Shown here: piece after piece, positions 1 through 9,905 of the stretch
Position numbering within the stretch: the stretch's first letter is position 1
How the letters are laid out: every line of letters begins with the position of its first letter
From: AAA164-E04 sp964342825
GTDB taxonomy: Bacteria; Verrucomicrobiota; Verrucomicrobiia; Limisphaerales; AAA164-E04
DNA: 64,000 nucleotides
Reading direction: 5' to 3'
NCBI GenBank assembly: GCA_964342825.1
Contig: CAYFHO010000017.1
Coordinates: forward strand, 1-64,000
Made by a program: the position numbers and the translations under genes
The notes under the pieces: model-generated
Seen by the model: only the letters and a program-made list of their open reading frames with translations
What the model was told of the DNA's origin: nothing
Database searches by the model: none

Positions 1-488
1 TGATCAACATCGTCAATGAAAATGGTGTCCTGAGTCAGTTTGAAATTTGAAATTTTAACTCCTGCGCCTAAATGCGCGTGAAATCCAAGAATAGAATCAC
101 CAATGTAATTGAAGTGAGGAGCAACTGCATGATTGAAAAGTAGGCTGTGCTTGATTTCGGTGGCATTTCCCACCACACAGTTGTCGCCAATGATGACATG
201 CTCTCGGATATAGGCATTGCTTCGAATTTGGCAATTCTTCCCGATGATGGCAGGGCCCTTGATCACTGCGCCGGCTTCGACGACTGTGCCTTCTCCTATA
301 GAAACATTTTCTCCAATAAATGCTGGGTCACCAATGGTGGTGTGATGCTTTTCATTTCGAACGTTTTCATCGATGTAACTCTTCAACGTTTTCAAAGCCT
401 CCCAGACACGCGACAAACCATCGAAAAGCTGCGCGTGATCCGATTCATCCAAATTTAGAAAATGCTCTGGTCTCAGCATGGCTGGCAT
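1..488 (-). CDS. Left-handed beta-helix acyl/nucleotidyltransferase, N-terminal part (partial)
   Basis: An open frame reads leftwards from an ATG at 488 (a second in-frame ATG lies at 479) to the window edge, about 160 codons with no stop; an in-frame TAA at 516-518 bounds it upstream. After about 45 residues come hexapeptide repeats with regular I/V-G-x-N/G spacing (AFIGENVSIGEGTVVEAGAV, AIIGKNCQIRSNAYI, VIIGDNCVVGNATEI), typical of left-handed beta-helix transferases. The stretch HFNYIGDSILGFHAHLGAGV resembles the helix domain of GlmU-like and sugar-1-phosphate nucleotidyltransferase proteins. The likely role is acetyl transfer to an amino sugar phosphate for envelope precursors. No pyrophosphorylase domain precedes the helix, so this is a stand-alone acyltransferase-type protein. 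The substrate cannot be told. No clear Shine-Dalgarno decides between the two starts. Confidence 0.8.
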   Translation of the reverse strand, partial: MPAMLRPEHFLNLDESDHAQLFDGLSRVWEALKTLKSYIDENVRNEKHHTTIGDPAFIGENVSIGEGTVVEAGAVIKGPAIIGKNCQIRSNAYIREHVIIGDNCVVGNATEIKHSLLFNHAVAPHFNYIGDSILGFHAHLGAGVKISNFKLTQDTIFIDDVD

Positions 489-641
489 CGTAGCGAGTTT
501 ATGCCGGATGGAAAGTTAAAACCAGTTTCCAGAGGAGTTTTGAGCGCAAAAGATTATCGAATTTGAGAAAGATTTAAAAATGAACTTCTTATTACCGATG
601 CCACCGCAAAACACACCTACGCGAAAAAAGTGTTAATATCT

Positions 642-647
642 TATAAT
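642..647 (+). promoter_or_regulatory. Possible -10 box upstream of the giant gene
   Basis: A perfect TATAAT lies in an AT-rich stretch about 125 bp before the ATG at 772. No good -35 hexamer stands at the usual distance, so this is a weak call. The 283-bp gap between the two divergent genes holds nothing else I recognise. Confidence 0.25.
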
Positions 648-771
648 CAACAAGTTTAAAGCAAACACCACCCTCCTTAGACCGCCACCCGCTTTTCTCA
701 TTTCATAATGGCAGTGGAATTGCTACTTTCTCAACCACACTGATTGATTTTCTTTTGGCTTGGAGGAAATA

Positions 772-3700
772 ATGCACTCAACAACCCAGACACATAACAG
801 ACCATTCGGAAATTCGATGCACAAATTCGGATACCTACTATCGTTGGTGTTAATCACACTATTTTCTTCAGTTACATTGCGAGGTCAAGGTTCACCGGGG
901 GCACCAGATGCATTGTCTGCACCGCGATTGGATCTGATCAGCGTAAATGATGAAGGGAATGCGTGGAGTGTTCTCATTTGGATAACGCTTGGCAATGGCA
1001 GCGACCAGTGGAGTGATGGAAATTCTCCACTAGATGAATACCATGTTTACCGACGGCTCACCGGAGCGCAGGATTGGGAACTTATTGATTCTCGCAGAAT
1101 TTTCAATCGAGGTTTTGAAAACTATCCTGATACCAATCTGACTGAAGGTATTTACGAATATTCTGTCAGCGTAAGCAATGAGGCAGGCTTCGAGAGTGAA
1201 CTCAGTGAAATCTCTGCTATCAGTGTGGGGCCTCACTGGATACGTCAAGACATGAGTGCTTTTCTTAATGTCGCTGGTTATACAACCCAGAATCCCGTCA
1301 TCGTTTATGACTTATTTTTCGTCGACAACTTCAACGGTTACGCGTTGCTCAAGGAGTCACCCCGGGGAAGTAATGCATTTTGGCGAATGCCTGGTGCGGA
1401 GAGATCACCCGATCCTGTTGAATTTCGTGTACTGATGAAGACATCGGATGGGGGTATTACCTGGGAACCCATCAAACGCCTCCGTGCTGTTCAGAATGAA
1501 GTCATACCGCATTTTAACGCTGGCTGGAGGTGGCTTCACTTCACTGACCTGTCCAATGGAACTGTTATAGGTCAACGAACCGAACCCCTTTTTGAATGGT
1601 CTTTCTCAAACACAGAAAACGGTGGGCTCGACTTCTCGCCACTTGAACAAAGGGTAGTTAACAATAACGTTGTTTCAGATATTCAGTGGGATTTTCGACC
1701 TGAAAGATTGCGTCAGGAACAGGAGGAATTCTACATCAGTGACGTTGGCCATTTCTCCAACAACATGATCATTGCTGGAAGCAACGGCGGGCTTATCCGC
1801 CGCTTGAATGGAGGTCGATTCCAAAGCATCGCTCTGGCCGACGTGACAGCCAATTTTTCCATGGTTAACATGGTCAGTCCGCTAAGGTTTTTCCTGGGTT
1901 CACGCCAAAGTCCTTACCTTTGGGCCAGTTCCAACGGTGGTATTAATATCTCCCCACTACCTGTTCCCAATGAGTTTCTACAAGCACAAGATTCAAACAG
2001 ATTTGCTGGCATTGGTTTCAAAGATCTTCAAAAAGGCTTGTTCGCAGGAAAAATCGATGATGAGCTCCACATTTGGAAAACTTCCAACAGTGGTAGAACC
2101 TGGGGTGAGACATCACTTAGATCTGTATTGTTTAGTGGTTCCTCACAACTGCGGTTTTTGTGGCAAGATGATTCCACGGTTTATGCTGCATCCAATGCCA
2201 CTTCATCTCATCCAGAGCTTCTTTTGAGTAATGATGGAGGCCAAACCTGGATCAAGGACGGTCTCCTTCCTGCTCTGGATCGCAGTTTCAATACATCAAA
2301 TATCAATCAATCAGTCATTCCGGTCGGAAATTCTGGTAGGCTTATCTTTTTCTCAGGAAATAATACCATTTACATCAAGGGCGATGCCCCCCAACCTCCG
2401 GGGCCTCCGACGGATTTAGCCATTGAAACTGGAAGTCAGAACCTGGCTTTAACATGGCACCCTCCGGCACTTCAACTCGGTATCGTGGAATACCGCATTC
2501 AAAGGTTGTTGGGCGGAGAAGTGACCGAGACATGGGATCAGTCAGCCGATGAACCTTTGGAGCTGCGCGACTCAGGTCTGGAAAACGGAGTCATTTATAC
2601 CTATGAAATTTCCGCTCGCAATGACGCGGGATTTGGTGCTGTCGCTACCATTCAAGGCACCCCAATCTCCACTGCCAGCCGAGCTCCTGATCCTTTTTCT
2701 GCACCACGACTGGATTTACGAAGTGTCAATGACGAGGGTAACGCATGGAACGTTCTGGTATGGGTTTACCTGAGCAATGGCGGAGATCAATGGAGTGATG
2801 GAAACTCCCCTCTGGACGAATATCATGTTTACCGAAGAGCCGTTGGTGAATCCAACTGGGAGTTGCTGGATTCACGAAGGGTATTAAACCGAGGCTTTGA
2901 AACTTACTCGGATCGAAACATCCCCGAAGGTGTTTACGAATACGCTGTCAGTTCCACCAATGAAGCTGGTTTTGAAAGTGAGTTAAGCGAACCTTCTGCT
3001 ATCCGAGTAGGTCCTCACTGGATTCGACAGGATATGAAGTCTTTCCTCAATGTGGCCGGGTATACCACACAAAATCCTGTCTACGTGTACGACATGTTCT
3101 TCGTCGACAGCCTCAATGGATATGCACTGCTCAAGGAATCTGGATTCGGTCAAAACACCTTCTGGCGAATGCCTGGTCCGGAACGATTTCCTGATCCTGT
3201 TGAATTCCGCGTACTCATGAGAACTTCCGATGGAGGTATTACCTGGGAGCCCATCAAACGCCTCCGTGCTGTTCAAAGCAACGCCATCGCACATTATGAC
3301 GCTAGCTGGAGGTGGCTTCACTTCTCAAATCTTTCCAATGGAACCATTATTGGTCAACGCTTCGAGCCTTCATTCGAATGGTCCTTCTCACTCACAGAAA
3401 ATGGTGGACTGGATTTCTCACCTCTCGAACAAAGTGTAGTAAACAACACCATTGTTTCAGATATCCAATGGGACTTCCGACCTGAAAGTTTACGTCAGGA
3501 GCAGGAGGAATTTTACATCAACGATGTTGGTCATTTCGGCAACAATCTGATCATCGCCGGCGCCAACGGGGGACTCATTCGTCGCTTGAGTGGAGGTCGA
3601 TTCCAAAGCATTGCATTGTCTAACCTGACGGCTAATTTCAACATGGTCAACATGGTCAGCCCGCAAACGTTTTTCCTGGGTTCCTACCAGAGCCCCTACC

Positions 3701-6700
3701 TTTGGGCCAGTTCCGATGGGGGTGAAACCATCCTTACCCAATCAGCTCCCCAGCCGTTTATTCAGGCAGAAAATTCAAATCGGTTCAGGGGCATCGGATT
3801 CAACAGCACCCAGGCAGGATTATTCGCGGGTGAAATCGACGACGAATTACACATTTGGAAAACATCCAACGGGGGTCAGTCGTGGAATGAAACTACCATC
3901 TTGTCTGAGTTGAATGCCAATACATCCCGATTGCGTTTCTATTGGCAAAACAGCTCCACAGTTTACGCCGCCTCCAATTCCAGAACCAGTCATCCGGAGC
4001 TGCTGGTTAGCACCGATGGAGGGCAGACATGGATCAAAGATGCCGTGCTTCCAGCCTTGGATCAAAGCGTCAATTCCTCAAATATCAATCAATCAGTGAT
4101 CCCTGTCGGCAACTCTGGAAGACTCATCTTTTTTACCGGTAATGACACCATCTACATCAAGGGCGATGCCCCTCAACCACCGGGACCTCCAACAGATTTA
4201 TCCATTGAGATAGGAAGTCAGAACCTGGCTCTGACCTGGCAACCTCCAGCACTTCAACTCGGTATTGTGGAATACCGCATTCAAAGGTTGTTGGGCGGAG
4301 AAGTGACCGAGACATGGGATCAGTCAGCCGATGAACCTTTGGAGCTGCGCGACTCAGGTCTGGAAAACGGAGTCATTTATACCTATGAAATTTCCGCTCG
4401 CAATGACGCGGGATTTGGTGCTGTCGCTACCATTCAAGGCACCCCAATCTCCACTGCCAGCCGAGCTCCTGATCCTTTTTCTGCACCACGACTGGATTTA
4501 CGAAGTGTCAATGACGAGGGTAACGCATGGAACGTTCTGGTATGGGTTTACCTGAGCAATGGCGGAGATCAATGGAGTGATGGAAACTCCCCTCTGGACG
4601 AATATCATGTTTACCGAAGAGCCGTTGGTGAATCCAACTGGGAGTTGCTGGATTCACGAAGGGTATTAAACCGAGGCTTTGAAACTTACTCGGATCGAAA
4701 CATCCCCGAAGGTGTTTACGAATACGCTGTCAGTTCCACCAATGAAGCTGGTTTTGAAAGTGAGTTAAGCGAACCTTCTGCTATCCGAGTAGGTCCTCAC
4801 TGGATTCGACAGGATATGAAGTCTTTCCTCAATGTGGCCGGGTATACCACACAAAATCCTGTCTACGTGTACGACATGTTCTTCGTCGACAGCCTCAATG
4901 GATATGCACTGCTCAAGGAATCTGGATTCGGTCAAAACACCTTCTGGCGAATGCCTGGTCCGGAACGATTTCCTGATCCTGTTGAATTCCGCGTACTCAT
5001 GAGAACTTCCGATGGAGGTATTACCTGGGAGCCCATCAAACGCCTCCGTGCTGTTCAAAGCAACGCCATCGCACATTATGACGCTAGCTGGAGGTGGCTT
5101 CACTTCTCAAATCTTTCCAATGGAACCATTATTGGTCAACGCTTCGAGCCTTCATTCGAATGGTCCTTCTCACTCACAGAAAATGGTGGACTGGATTTCT
5201 CACCTCTCGAACAAAGTGTAGTAAACAACACCATTGTTTCAGATATCCAATGGGACTTCCGACCTGAAAGTTTACGTCAGGAGCAGGAGGAATTTTACAT
5301 CAACGATGTTGGTCATTTCGGCAACAATCTGATCATCGCCGGCGCCAACGGGGGACTCATTCGTCGCTTGAGTGGAGGTCGATTCCAAAGCATTGCATTG
5401 TCTAACCTGACGGCTAATTTCAACATGGTCAACATGGTCAGCCCGCAAACGTTTTTCCTGGGTTCCTACCAGAGCCCCTACCTTTGGGCCAGTTCCGATG
5501 GGGGTGAAACCATCCTTACCCAATCAGCTCCCCAGCCGTTTATTCAGGCAGAAAATTCAAATCGGTTCAGGGGCATCGGATTCAACAGCACCCAGGCAGG
5601 ATTATTCGCGGGTGAAATCGACGACGAATTACACATTTGGAAAACATCCAACGGGGGTCAGTCGTGGAATGAAACTACCATCTTGTCTGAGTTGAATGCC
5701 AATACATCCCGATTGCGTTTCTATTGGCAAAACAGCTCCACAGTTTACGCCGCCTCCAATTCCAGAACCAGTCATCCGGAGCTGCTGGTTAGCACCGATG
5801 GAGGGCAGACATGGATCAAAGATGCCGTGCTTCCAGCCTTGGATCAAAGCGTCAATTCCTCAAATATCAATCAATCAGTGATCCCTGTCGGCAACTCTGG
5901 AAGACTCATCTTTTTCACCGGTAATGACACCATATACCACTCCGATCTTGCCGCTCAGACACCCATTCTGCCTGCACCTTCAGACTTCATTGCCTTACCT
6001 GAGATTGGGGGTGGGGGTATACAGCTTTCATGGAGCCACCCTGACCCGCTCGAAATAGATGGCTTCGAACTCATTCGATTTATCGAAGGAGAAAAGAGGG
6101 ACCCCATTAAGCTATCCAATGATATTCACGCTTATCTGGACGAGGAAGTCTCCCCTGGTCAAAAAATCGTTTATCAACTGAAAGCCGTCAAAGGCACTCG
6201 AAAGAGTGATTCGGTTTCCATAGAAATCACCATTCCTGAACCTCCATCCGAACCTTTGGAGCCTAGAATCATCAGACAGGCTCTCTCTGTTATGGGACCA
6301 AAAGGGTCCACAGTTCAATTATTCGTTGAAGCGGACGGAGATTCCCCATTGGAATACACCTGGTACTTTAACGGCCAAGTCATGCCTGACGCCACTCAGG
6401 CCAGCATCCAAATCTCCAATCTTTCTAACGAAGATGTTGGTATTTACGAGGTCGTGGTCAGTAATCCTGTCGATGAGGCTTCTTCCGCCCCAATGAAAGT
6501 TTTAATCAATCCTGCGAATCTGGGTGGAGTGGATAGTGATTGGAATGCTCGCTTCGAAAGTGCTGAAGGATTCAATAGTCGACCCGTCGGGGTCTATCAC
6601 CATGGCAATGGGGGTGCACTGGTCGCAGGAGAATTCACTCCAACAGGAAGCAACAACAGTGATTTCATCGTGATTGAATATGATGGAAGCGGCAAACAAA

Positions 6701-9700
6701 CTTGGGCAACCAGGGTTTCCTTCAATGACACCAGCAGCGAACTTGCCCGAAAGTCGGTTCTGGATCATCAAGGAAATGTCATCGTGGGCGGATCCACTCT
6801 GGTGAACCCTGCTGACTTGGTCGACGAAATCACTCCAGATTTACCGAAGAGACCGATCGAACTCACTTTTCTGGCATCTGTCGACCCCTCAGGAAAAACC
6901 AATTGGACTTATACACAACCTGTTGATTTTGAAAGGGAGTTACAGATCCTCGACTTACAACTGGATAACAGCGGAAAGTTGTATTTGATGGGAAATATTA
7001 GAAGCGAAGCCTACAACGGAGTCATCATCCAGACATTGTCTTCCAACAATGGCAACGTAACTCAAACGATGTTGGCTGATGATAAAACCCGGTTCATCGC
7101 CATCGCAATGGCAGTTGCAAATAACGGAAGAATATATTTAGCGGGGAACTCCAATGAGACCACAGGCAATGCCTCTGGCTTACAAATACGTTGTTACGGA
7201 AGCAACGGACGTCTGGATTGGAAAACGGACCTCGGCAGCATTGGTGTCACTCAGTTCACTCCAACGACATTACACTTACATGAAAGCGGGGGCGTTTATG
7301 TCGTCGGAATTTCAAACAACCCTGATACAGCAGAAGACATACACGTCGTCAGATTTGACAGTAACGGGACTGGTGAATGGCAAAATAAAATTGGCCTGGA
7401 TGGAAATGCCAAAGATATTTTGGTAGCTTCCAGAGTGGATAAGACGGGAGCACTGATCGTTGCCGGAGACAGCGCATATCCCGGTGGTCACACTCAGATT
7501 GTATTGGGTAAATTCAAAACTGATGGAAATTCAGACTGGTCCACGGTTCTCCCCCTGTCCATGCCAAATGTATCTGATCGTGTGACCAACATGGATCTCG
7601 ACAGCAGCGGAGACATCTACCTGTCAGCTGTTCGCCATGCACCCACCACAGGTCAGGATTTTGCAAGTTTCAAATTCGATTCCAATGGAGCACTAATTTG
7701 GGAGGCCAGCTTCAAGCAGGAAGGATTCGCCATAGAAGAAGCCACACATATTGATGCCGATGATTCAGGAAATGTGATTCTTTCGGGGATTACCTTTCTG
7801 GAAAATCAGCAACAAATCGTGACCATTCGGCAAAAACCATTGCCACCCATTGTAAACGCATTACCTGAGTTGGCTTTCAAAACTTTCAAGAATCCTGTCA
7901 TTATTCCAGGGCAAAGGACTGTTGAACTGAAGGCGAAAGACCCCGACGGTGAGATTGTTAAAGTGGAATTCCTTGAGGGATCCAGAGTGTTGGCAACGGA
8001 TACGGACGCTCCCTACACAATGAGCTTGGAATTTGATACCCCCACCGAAACTAAAATATTTGCTCGTGCTTTTGACAACCTGGGTGGTGTAGCGATATCA
8101 GAGGCACTCGAAATTAAAGCAGAAGAATTAACGAGTGGTCCACCAATCAATGTCTTACAACCTACCGACTTCATCTTACCTAAAGAATCAGAACTCACGC
8201 TGGATTTTGGAATCACCGGTTCGGATCCTATAAATTATGAGTGGTTCCTTAACGGTGAAAAACTCAAAGGAGCGAATCAGGCCACATTGCCCATAATTCC
8301 TCATGTCACACGGGAAAATTCAGGCAGCTACGAGTTACGAGCCGAAAACAGCGAAGGAATACTGAAAACCGAGCAGGTGATCGTTTCCCTCGATTGGCAA
8401 ATAGTGGATGGCGCCGATCAATTTGAGGATGCAGTAGAAATCGGAGGTGACTCAGGTGAATTGAGAACCTCAAACGTGGATGCCACCGTTGAAATTGGGG
8501 AACCCAGGCATAGTGACAAAAGAAGCAGTAATACCATCTGGTATCGTTGGCGCCCAGCCTCCTCAGGCCTGGCTACCCTCTCTCTTCAAGGGTCCAGTTT
8601 CGATACACTCTTGGCCGTCTACACTGGCAATTCATTAACGCAATTAAAGGAAACAGAAATAGAATCGGATGATGATCGAGGTGGATTTTCTACCAGTCGA
8701 TTGCAGTTCAATGCATTCGCGGGTGTGGATTACATGATCGCCATAGGTGGTTTTAATGGTGCCAACGGGAACATTCTTTTCAGTTGGAAATTGGATGCTG
8801 CACAATTGGTCAGAATACCACGCATCACATTCCCTGATAAAAGGAACACGGTCAATTTTGGTGAAGATTATCAGTTCTCCCCAGATATAATTGGTGATTT
8901 ACAGGGCATCCAGCTCCAGTGGTTCCATAACGGAGCCCCTATTCCCGGAGCCACAGGAGAAACACTAGTTATTGAGTCAGCCCAACCCGGGGATGCGGGT
9001 GCCTATTGGATTACCATTGATGCAGGTGGCAACAGCGGGCGCACCAAAACTGCGCGTTTAACGGTTAATATTCCTCTTTTAGGTAAGACCAGGGAACTTG
9101 AACTTGTCCCGGAAGAAAAATTTGCAGACCTTTTTTTCTTTGTGCGAGATAACAATCCCCGTCTCCGCAATTTCGCTCAAAGGTTCCGACCTCAAGCCTT
9201 TGGATCTCCGTTCAGAACCACAGGGGCATCGCTGGCCACCGGCTTTACCGGAGCACAAATCTTCAACACCTTCGGAGCAACCAAGGAAGTCGGAGAGCCA
9301 GACCACTGCGGTATCCCAGGTGGCGCATCACAATGGTTCGCCTACCAGGCCCCGGCTGATGGTGAACTGACCATCACGACAGATGGCAGCGATTTTGATA
9401 CAGTCATGGCAGTCTACACATCCACAGGCAGCAGCTTTGAGAACTTAACGGAAGTTGCCTGCGACAATGACAGCGGAGCAGACGGACAAGACAGCACCGT
9501 TACATTCACAGCAACAGAAGGAACTGTTTATTACATCGCGGTGGATGGAGTCGAGGCAGCCACTGGAACCGTTAATTTGGCTTACGAATTAGAGGTCGGC
9601 CTGGAAGTTCAAAGCGTGACCATTGCCGAAAATGGCATGCAATTCCAGATTCAAACTGTTCCCAACATCACTTTTGTCATTGAAGGCACTGAAGACTTCA

Positions 9701-9813
9701 TTACATGGGATGAGTTAATTTCCACCAGCTCCTTAGATGGTTCGTTCATCTTTCTGGACAACGAAGCTCTTATCGGCACGCAACGATTCTATCGAGTCTA
9801 TTTAACTGAATAG
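772..9813 (+). CDS. Giant secreted modular protein (FN3, Asp-box propellers, Ig, PPC-like domains)
   Basis: I chose the ATG at 772 because GGAGG stands 5 bases before it; an in-frame TTG at 760 overlaps that ribosome site. The product is 3,013 residues. Residues 1-40 form a signal peptide. Three tandem 594-residue units begin near 44, 638 and 1232 (the third lacks the end). Each holds an FN3-like segment and a propeller-like region with Asp-box motifs (SDGGITW, DGGQTW), as in sialidase/Ycf48-type folds. Then come an FN3, an Ig-like domain (to about 1910), a second kind of propeller with repeated IDxxGxxxW strands (about 1917-2357), a DPDG-type bacterial Ig (about 2360-2450), Ig, pre-peptidase-C-like (about 2547-2674), Ig, a second PPC-like domain (about 2817-2940), and a C-terminal segment ending in RFYRVYL. 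That ending is common in secreted Verrucomicrobiota proteins and may be a sorting or terminal fold. No enzyme active site was seen; an adhesive or surface role is inference. Confidence 0.88.
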   Translation: MHSTTQTHNRPFGNSMHKFGYLLSLVLITLFSSVTLRGQGSPGAPDALSAPRLDLISVNDEGNAWSVLIWITLGNGSDQWSDGNSPLDEYHVYRRLTGAQDWELIDSRRIFNRGFENYPDTNLTEGIYEYSVSVSNEAGFESELSEISAISVGPHWIRQDMSAFLNVAGYTTQNPVIVYDLFFVDNFNGYALLKESPRGSNAFWRMPGAERSPDPVEFRVLMKTSDGGITWEPIKRLRAVQNEVIPHFNAGWRWLHFTDLSNGTVIGQRTEPLFEWSFSNTENGGLDFSPLEQRVVNNNVVSDIQWDFRPERLRQEQEEFYISDVGHFSNNMIIAGSNGGLIRRLNGGRFQSIALADVTANFSMVNMVSPLRFFLGSRQSPYLWASSNGGINISPLPVPNEFLQAQDSNRFAGIGFKDLQKGLFAGKIDDELHIWKTSNSGRTWGETSLRSVLFSGSSQLRFLWQDDSTVYAASNATSSHPELLLSNDGGQTWIKDGLLPALDRSFNTSNINQSVIPVGNSGRLIFFSGNNTIYIKGDAPQPPGPPTDLAIETGSQNLALTWHPPALQLGIVEYRIQRLLGGEVTETWDQSADEPLELRDSGLENGVIYTYEISARNDAGFGAVATIQGTPISTASRAPDPFSAPRLDLRSVNDEGNAWNVLVWVYLSNGGDQWSDGNSPLDEYHVYRRAVGESNWELLDSRRVLNRGFETYSDRNIPEGVYEYAVSSTNEAGFESELSEPSAIRVGPHWIRQDMKSFLNVAGYTTQNPVYVYDMFFVDSLNGYALLKESGFGQNTFWRMPGPERFPDPVEFRVLMRTSDGGITWEPIKRLRAVQSNAIAHYDASWRWLHFSNLSNGTIIGQRFEPSFEWSFSLTENGGLDFSPLEQSVVNNTIVSDIQWDFRPESLRQEQEEFYINDVGHFGNNLIIAGANGGLIRRLSGGRFQSIALSNLTANFNMVNMVSPQTFFLGSYQSPYLWASSDGGETILTQSAPQPFIQAENSNRFRGIGFNSTQAGLFAGEIDDELHIWKTSNGGQSWNETTILSELNANTSRLRFYWQNSSTVYAASNSRTSHPELLVSTDGGQTWIKDAVLPALDQSVNSSNINQSVIPVGNSGRLIFFTGNDTIYIKGDAPQPPGPPTDLSIEIGSQNLALTWQPPALQLGIVEYRIQRLLGGEVTETWDQSADEPLELRDSGLENGVIYTYEISARNDAGFGAVATIQGTPISTASRAPDPFSAPRLDLRSVNDEGNAWNVLVWVYLSNGGDQWSDGNSPLDEYHVYRRAVGESNWELLDSRRVLNRGFETYSDRNIPEGVYEYAVSSTNEAGFESELSEPSAIRVGPHWIRQDMKSFLNVAGYTTQNPVYVYDMFFVDSLNGYALLKESGFGQNTFWRMPGPERFPDPVEFRVLMRTSDGGITWEPIKRLRAVQSNAIAHYDASWRWLHFSNLSNGTIIGQRFEPSFEWSFSLTENGGLDFSPLEQSVVNNTIVSDIQWDFRPESLRQEQEEFYINDVGHFGNNLIIAGANGGLIRRLSGGRFQSIALSNLTANFNMVNMVSPQTFFLGSYQSPYLWASSDGGETILTQSAPQPFIQAENSNRFRGIGFNSTQAGLFAGEIDDELHIWKTSNGGQSWNETTILSELNANTSRLRFYWQNSSTVYAASNSRTSHPELLVSTDGGQTWIKDAVLPALDQSVNSSNINQSVIPVGNSGRLIFFTGNDTIYHSDLAAQTPILPAPSDFIALPEIGGGGIQLSWSHPDPLEIDGFELIRFIEGEKRDPIKLSNDIHAYLDEEVSPGQKIVYQLKAVKGTRKSDSVSIEITIPEPPSEPLEPRIIRQALSVMGPKGSTVQLFVEADGDSPLEYTWYFNGQVMPDATQASIQISNLSNEDVGIYEVVVSNPVDEASSAPMKVLINPANLGGVDSDWNARFESAEGFNSRPVGVYHHGNGGALVAGEFTPTGSNNSDFIVIEYDGSGKQTWATRVSFNDTSSELARKSVLDHQGNVIVGGSTLVNPADLVDEITPDLPKRPIELTFLASVDPSGKTNWTYTQPVDFERELQILDLQLDNSGKLYLMGNIRSEAYNGVIIQTLSSNNGNVTQTMLADDKTRFIAIAMAVANNGRIYLAGNSNETTGNASGLQIRCYGSNGRLDWKTDLGSIGVTQFTPTTLHLHESGGVYVVGISNNPDTAEDIHVVRFDSNGTGEWQNKIGLDGNAKDILVASRVDKTGALIVAGDSAYPGGHTQIVLGKFKTDGNSDWSTVLPLSMPNVSDRVTNMDLDSSGDIYLSAVRHAPTTGQDFASFKFDSNGALIWEASFKQEGFAIEEATHIDADDSGNVILSGITFLENQQQIVTIRQKPLPPIVNALPELAFKTFKNPVIIPGQRTVELKAKDPDGEIVKVEFLEGSRVLATDTDAPYTMSLEFDTPTETKIFARAFDNLGGVAISEALEIKAEELTSGPPINVLQPTDFILPKESELTLDFGITGSDPINYEWFLNGEKLKGANQATLPIIPHVTRENSGSYELRAENSEGILKTEQVIVSLDWQIVDGADQFEDAVEIGGDSGELRTSNVDATVEIGEPRHSDKRSSNTIWYRWRPASSGLATLSLQGSSFDTLLAVYTGNSLTQLKETEIESDDDRGGFSTSRLQFNAFAGVDYMIAIGGFNGANGNILFSWKLDAAQLVRIPRITFPDKRNTVNFGEDYQFSPDIIGDLQGIQLQWFHNGAPIPGATGETLVIESAQPGDAGAYWITIDAGGNSGRTKTARLTVNIPLLGKTRELELVPEEKFADLFFFVRDNNPRLRNFAQRFRPQAFGSPFRTTGASLATGFTGAQIFNTFGATKEVGEPDHCGIPGGASQWFAYQAPADGELTITTDGSDFDTVMAVYTSTGSSFENLTEVACDNDSGADGQDSTVTFTATEGTVYYIAVDGVEAATGTVNLAYELEVGLEVQSVTIAENGMQFQIQTVPNITFVIEGTEDFITWDELISTSSLDGSFIFLDNEALIGTQRFYRVYLTE
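2485..5915 (+). repeat. Tandem 1,782-bp repeat, two copies identical over about 1.65 kb
   Basis: Within the giant gene, bases 2485-4133 and 4267-5915 appear identical: every line compared by eye matches at an offset of exactly 1,782 bp (594 codons). The match breaks at 2484/4266 (c/t) on the left and 4134/5916 (t/c) on the right. Unit 1 (from about 901) is homologous but clearly diverged. The pattern implies a recent duplication or gene conversion of unit 2/3. Confidence 0.9.
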
Positions 9814-9874
9814 TCGCTCTATCAAGTGCCGTTGAAGAACACGAAATCATTTGCATTCCATTCATATCCAGATT

Positions 9875-9902
9875 ATTTCATCAACGATCCCGTTGATGAA
9901 AT
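9875..9902 (+). repeat. Perfect 12-bp hairpin between giant gene and next start codon
   Basis: ATTTCATCAACG and CGTTGATGAAAT form a perfect inverted repeat with a 4-base loop (ATCC). It lies 61 bases after the giant gene's stop and ends 3 bases before the GTG at 9906. No T-run follows, so it is not a canonical intrinsic terminator. In RNA it would cover the ribosome-binding region of the next gene. Confidence 0.7.
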
Positions 9903-9905
9903 AGC

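Noticed and set aside
147..458. Open frame of 103 codons on the plus strand
   Set aside because: It is antisense to the beta-helix transferase, whose minus-strand hexapeptide repeats are unmistakable.
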